A stretch of DNA of 64,000 bases from Taklimakanibacter lacteus (GTDB taxonomy: Bacteria; Pseudomonadota; Alphaproteobacteria; Rhizobiales; Aestuariivirgaceae). Numbering within the stretch: position 1 is the stretch's first letter; each line of letters begins with the position of its first letter. This document shows positions 61,893-64,000 of this stretch, one piece after another. The position numbers and the translations under genes were made by a program. Where the stretch lies: contig QOZQ01000001.1 in the NCBI GenBank assembly GCA_003576695.1, forward strand, positions 558,001 through 622,000, given 5' to 3'. Under the pieces are notes generated by a model that worked only from the letters and a program-made list of their open reading frames with translations, was not told where the DNA came from and searched no databases.

Positions 61893-62618
61893 TCAGATGT
61901 CGAAAGCACTCGGCAGGATGACCACGTCGCGGATGGTCACGGTACGTGGGCGCGTCAACATGAACAGAACGGCCTCAGCGACCTCCTTTGGCTCGATAAG
62001 GCCGCCTGACTCCTTTGCTTTGCGAAGGTTTTCCTCCGGCCAATCTTTCAGGAGGGCACTGATGACCGGGCCGGGAGAAACGGAGCCGACACGAATGCCG
62101 TGCTTCAGGAGCTGACGGCGCATCGTCTGCACGAAGCATGTCATGGCCCATTTCGACGCCGAGTAGACGGGCTCCCACGGGACCGGGAAATGACCCGCGA
62201 CGGAGCTCGTCACGATAATGTCACCCGAGCCGCGCTCGATCATATGCGGAGCGACGGTGTGGACATTCTTCATGACCGCGTTCACGTTCAGATTGAGCAT
62301 GCGATCGATGGCGTCGAGATTCGTTTCGGTCAGGTCGCCGCCGATATAGGTCCCCGCATTGGCATGCAGGATGTCGAGGCGGCCGGCCTTGGCGAGCACG
62401 CCATCGAGAAGGGAAGCGCAGCTTTCGGGCTTGAGAAGATCGATAATGAGCGGAACTGCGCGATCGCCGAGCCGGCCGCAAACCCGGTCAAGCGCCTCGG
62501 CATCGCGATCGACCAGCACGACGGTCGCCCCTGCGTTGATCATTGCCTCGGTCGAGGCAAGACCGATCCCCGAAGCTGCGCCGGTGACGGCGGCGACCTT
62601 ACCCTGCAACTCGTTCAT
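61893..62618 (-). CDS. Short-chain dehydrogenase/reductase
   Basis: A 241-residue classical SDR: TGAASGIGLASTEAMI for NAD(P), HANAGTY, the catalytic serine in VTSSVAGHF and YSASK. The substrate is unknown; neighbours suggest a sugar or polyol. AGGAGGAG lies just before the ATG at 62618, which also matches the family N-terminus; the open frame upstream is not homologous. It follows the GatZ-like gene by 47 bases on the same strand, so the two are probably co-transcribed. Confidence 0.9.
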   Translation of the reverse strand: MNELQGKVAAVTGAASGIGLASTEAMINAGATVVLVDRDAEALDRVCGRLGDRAVPLIIDLLKPESCASLLDGVLAKAGRLDILHANAGTYIGGDLTETNLDAIDRMLNLNVNAVMKNVHTVAPHMIERGSGDIIVTSSVAGHFPVPWEPVYSASKWAMTCFVQTMRRQLLKHGIRVGSVSPGPVISALLKDWPEENLRKAKESGGLIEPKEVAEAVLFMLTRPRTVTIRDVVILPSAFDI

Positions 62619-62665
62619 GTTTCTCCTCCTTTGAATGCAACGACAACCATGTTGCGTCTTTGGTG

Positions 62666-63940
62666 TCAGTCTGATGCGCCGCAGGCGGCGCGATAGGCTG
62701 CGAGGCTTTGAGTAATGCGCCAGACCAGCAGAGCTTCCGGATCGAAAGGTGCGTCGGCGAATGCTTCCGCTTCGGGCATATGCTGCCAGAAGAGGGGCAG
62801 GGGAATACTCTGCCCCTTCAGGGTGGTCATGAGGCGGTCGACAGCGAGTTGAGCCTGCGGGGATGCCCAGTAATACCTGATCCGGTCGGAGAGCGAATAA
62901 TGCCGCAGCACACGCTTCTCGTCTTCGGTCCCTGAATAGTGCCGGTCCCAGTTTTGCGGCTGCGACAGCATCAGGCCTTCCATCGCTGCAGGAAGCGGGC
63001 ACTCGCCGTATTCCGCGACGAGGTCTGATGCCATGAGATCAAGCGCATAGAGCGCCTGGCGCAGAACGAAGGTCAATTCCGGGCCGACCTTCAGGATCGG
63101 AAAGCCGTCTGCAACCAGTTCGGCAAGGGGATGGGCGCCCTGATAGTCCGTCGAATGCGCCTCGAAGACGAACTGGGGCTCATCGTCGAGCACACGCATC
63201 AGGTCGGCCGTCCTTGTGCGGTCATATCTGATGACATTCCGGTTGCCGAATTCCACGCCCGGCTGCACGACAAGGCCGATCGCGCGGGCAAAGGCGTCCG
63301 AAAGCCCTGAATCTGCGAAGATCCGGCGATGAACTTCGATGGTCTGCCGGGCGGCGGCGGGCGAGGTGGGCTCGATCGCCGTCAGCATGTGGTCGGCGCC
63401 GCCGGGAGGCGGAACTTCGGTCCCAATGACATAGAGGGGCATCATGCCGCCGGTCCGGCGTGCAGCGGCCTCGGCAGCCATGGCAAGCTTGGCGGCTCGC
63501 CGGGCAGTCGTTTCATCATCGAGCGCGGCGGGCTCGCCGGCGCAGCCCATGGAGGCATCAAGGTGGATCTTGCGGAAGCCGGCTGCGACATAGTCCGCAA
63601 CCATCCTTTCGGCCTCGGCCAGGGCGTCGGCGGCCGGCCGGTCGCGCCATGGATTGGGCCCCAGATGGTCCCCTCCGAGGACGATCAGATCCCCGGGGCA
63701 GTGCTCTTCGAGTGCCAATTGGCTGACAAGTGCTGCGAAATCGGCCGGTCGCATTCCGGTGTAGCCACCGAGGTGGTTGACCTGATTGCAGGTCGCTTCG
63801 ATGAGAACCGTGCTTGCGGTCTCCTTGCCGTGGCGCAAGGCGGCACGCAAAACCGCCGGATGGGCTGAACAGACGGAGGTGATGCCTTTCGGCGTGCCGC
63901 GGCGCCTCAGGGCAGCCAGGTCCTCGAGGCGCACCGGCAT
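62666..63940 (-). CDS. GatZ/KbaZ-type tagatose-bisphosphate aldolase subunit
   Basis: A 424-residue TIM-barrel protein: GITSVCSAHPAVLRAALRHG, then LIEATCNQVNHLGGYTGMRPADF, GDHLGPNPW and KIHLDASMGCAG, all features of the GatZ/KbaZ family. In enterobacteria this subunit stabilises the catalytic GatY/KbaY partner. Stand-alone members in Rhizobiales are often linked to polyol or sugar operons. No GatY-like gene is seen in the window. Start ATG at 63940 overlaps the stop of the upstream gene (TGATG). Confidence 0.88.
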   Translation of the reverse strand: MPVRLEDLAALRRRGTPKGITSVCSAHPAVLRAALRHGKETASTVLIEATCNQVNHLGGYTGMRPADFAALVSQLALEEHCPGDLIVLGGDHLGPNPWRDRPAADALAEAERMVADYVAAGFRKIHLDASMGCAGEPAALDDETTARRAAKLAMAAEAAARRTGGMMPLYVIGTEVPPPGGADHMLTAIEPTSPAAARQTIEVHRRIFADSGLSDAFARAIGLVVQPGVEFGNRNVIRYDRTRTADLMRVLDDEPQFVFEAHSTDYQGAHPLAELVADGFPILKVGPELTFVLRQALYALDLMASDLVAEYGECPLPAAMEGLMLSQPQNWDRHYSGTEDEKRVLRHYSLSDRIRYYWASPQAQLAVDRLMTTLKGQSIPLPLFWQHMPEAEAFADAPFDPEALLVWRITQSLAAYRAACGASD

Positions 63941-64000
63941 CACGGCTTCCGCGGCGTTTGAGCGATGAAGCTGTCGAGTTCGCCGCGGGTGCCGGCTCCC
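63940..64000 (-). CDS. 3' end of an upstream sugar-operon gene (truncated by window)
   Basis: Only the last 19 codons are present (ending FIAQTPRKP and a TGA that overlaps the GatZ start codon). Too little remains to assign a family. The overlap shows it belongs to the same operon as the GatZ-like gene. Confidence 0.6.
   Translation of the reverse strand, partial: GAGTRGELDSFIAQTPRKP

Overview
The window is a G+C-rich bacterial chromosome segment that reads as an alphaproteobacterium, most likely of the order Hyphomicrobiales (Rhizobiales). Pointers are the very large NAD-type glutamate dehydrogenase, the nasTS-nrtABC-nirBD-nasA-cysG order, the rimP-nusA-ylxR-infB-rbfA-truB-rpsO-pnp core block, a GTTC-N7-GTTC LexA-type box and a BigR/SqrR-type persulfide sensor. 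No rRNA, tRNA, CRISPR array, transposase or integrase was recognised.

Layout. (1) 1-5403: end of a tryptophan tryptophylquinone amine dehydrogenase operon. The light chain is of the aromatic/aralkyl amine dehydrogenase type rather than the methylamine dehydrogenase type. Two c-type cytochromes follow, then three valine-pathway enzymes (acyl-CoA dehydrogenase, 3-hydroxyisobutyryl-CoA hydrolase, 3-hydroxyisobutyrate dehydrogenase). (2) 5411-16416: accessory and stress genes: a HigBA-like toxin-antitoxin pair, GST and HxlR regulator around a perfect operator, an MFS pump, an ECF42-type sigma factor with DGPF (YCII) partner genes and a matching promoter, two DUF899 proteins, and an ArsR-SRPBCC-SRPBCC cassette. 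(3) 16417-20690: a lower-G+C island with a small basic protein, an 841-residue GHKL-fold ATPase and a convergent SPPY-type DNA methyltransferase. A LexA-type box lies upstream of the methyltransferase. This is the best candidate for an undescribed (defence-like) system. (4) 20728-24186: monooxygenase/TetR pair, small regulators, an orphan branched-chain amino acid permease and a lipoprotein.

(5) 24311-40580: nitrogen metabolism. NAD-glutamate dehydrogenase is followed by the NasT/NasS sensor pair, then the nitrate ABC transporter, NADH-nitrite reductase, assimilatory nitrate reductase and a siroheme synthase with a truncated methyltransferase domain. Upstream of nrtA there is a -24/-12 (sigma-54) promoter and a leader RNA with an ANTAR-type hairpin overlapping a 16-bp terminator stem. 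(6) 40955-51067: the transcription/translation core operon, with an attenuator before rimP, paired hairpins before infB and a strong terminator after pnp. A lower-G+C YcxB-like membrane gene sits between infB and rbfA.

(7) 51171-58840: an RND/HlyD efflux pump and a persulfide-sensing ArsR regulator, divergent from sulfide:quinone oxidoreductase, a zinc-type thioredoxin and a DUF2892 membrane protein. Together they form a reactive-sulfur response cluster. (8) 59151-64000: a GAF-PAS-GGDEF-EAL protein, a short-chain dehydrogenase and a GatZ/KbaZ-type aldolase subunit with a truncated upstream partner.
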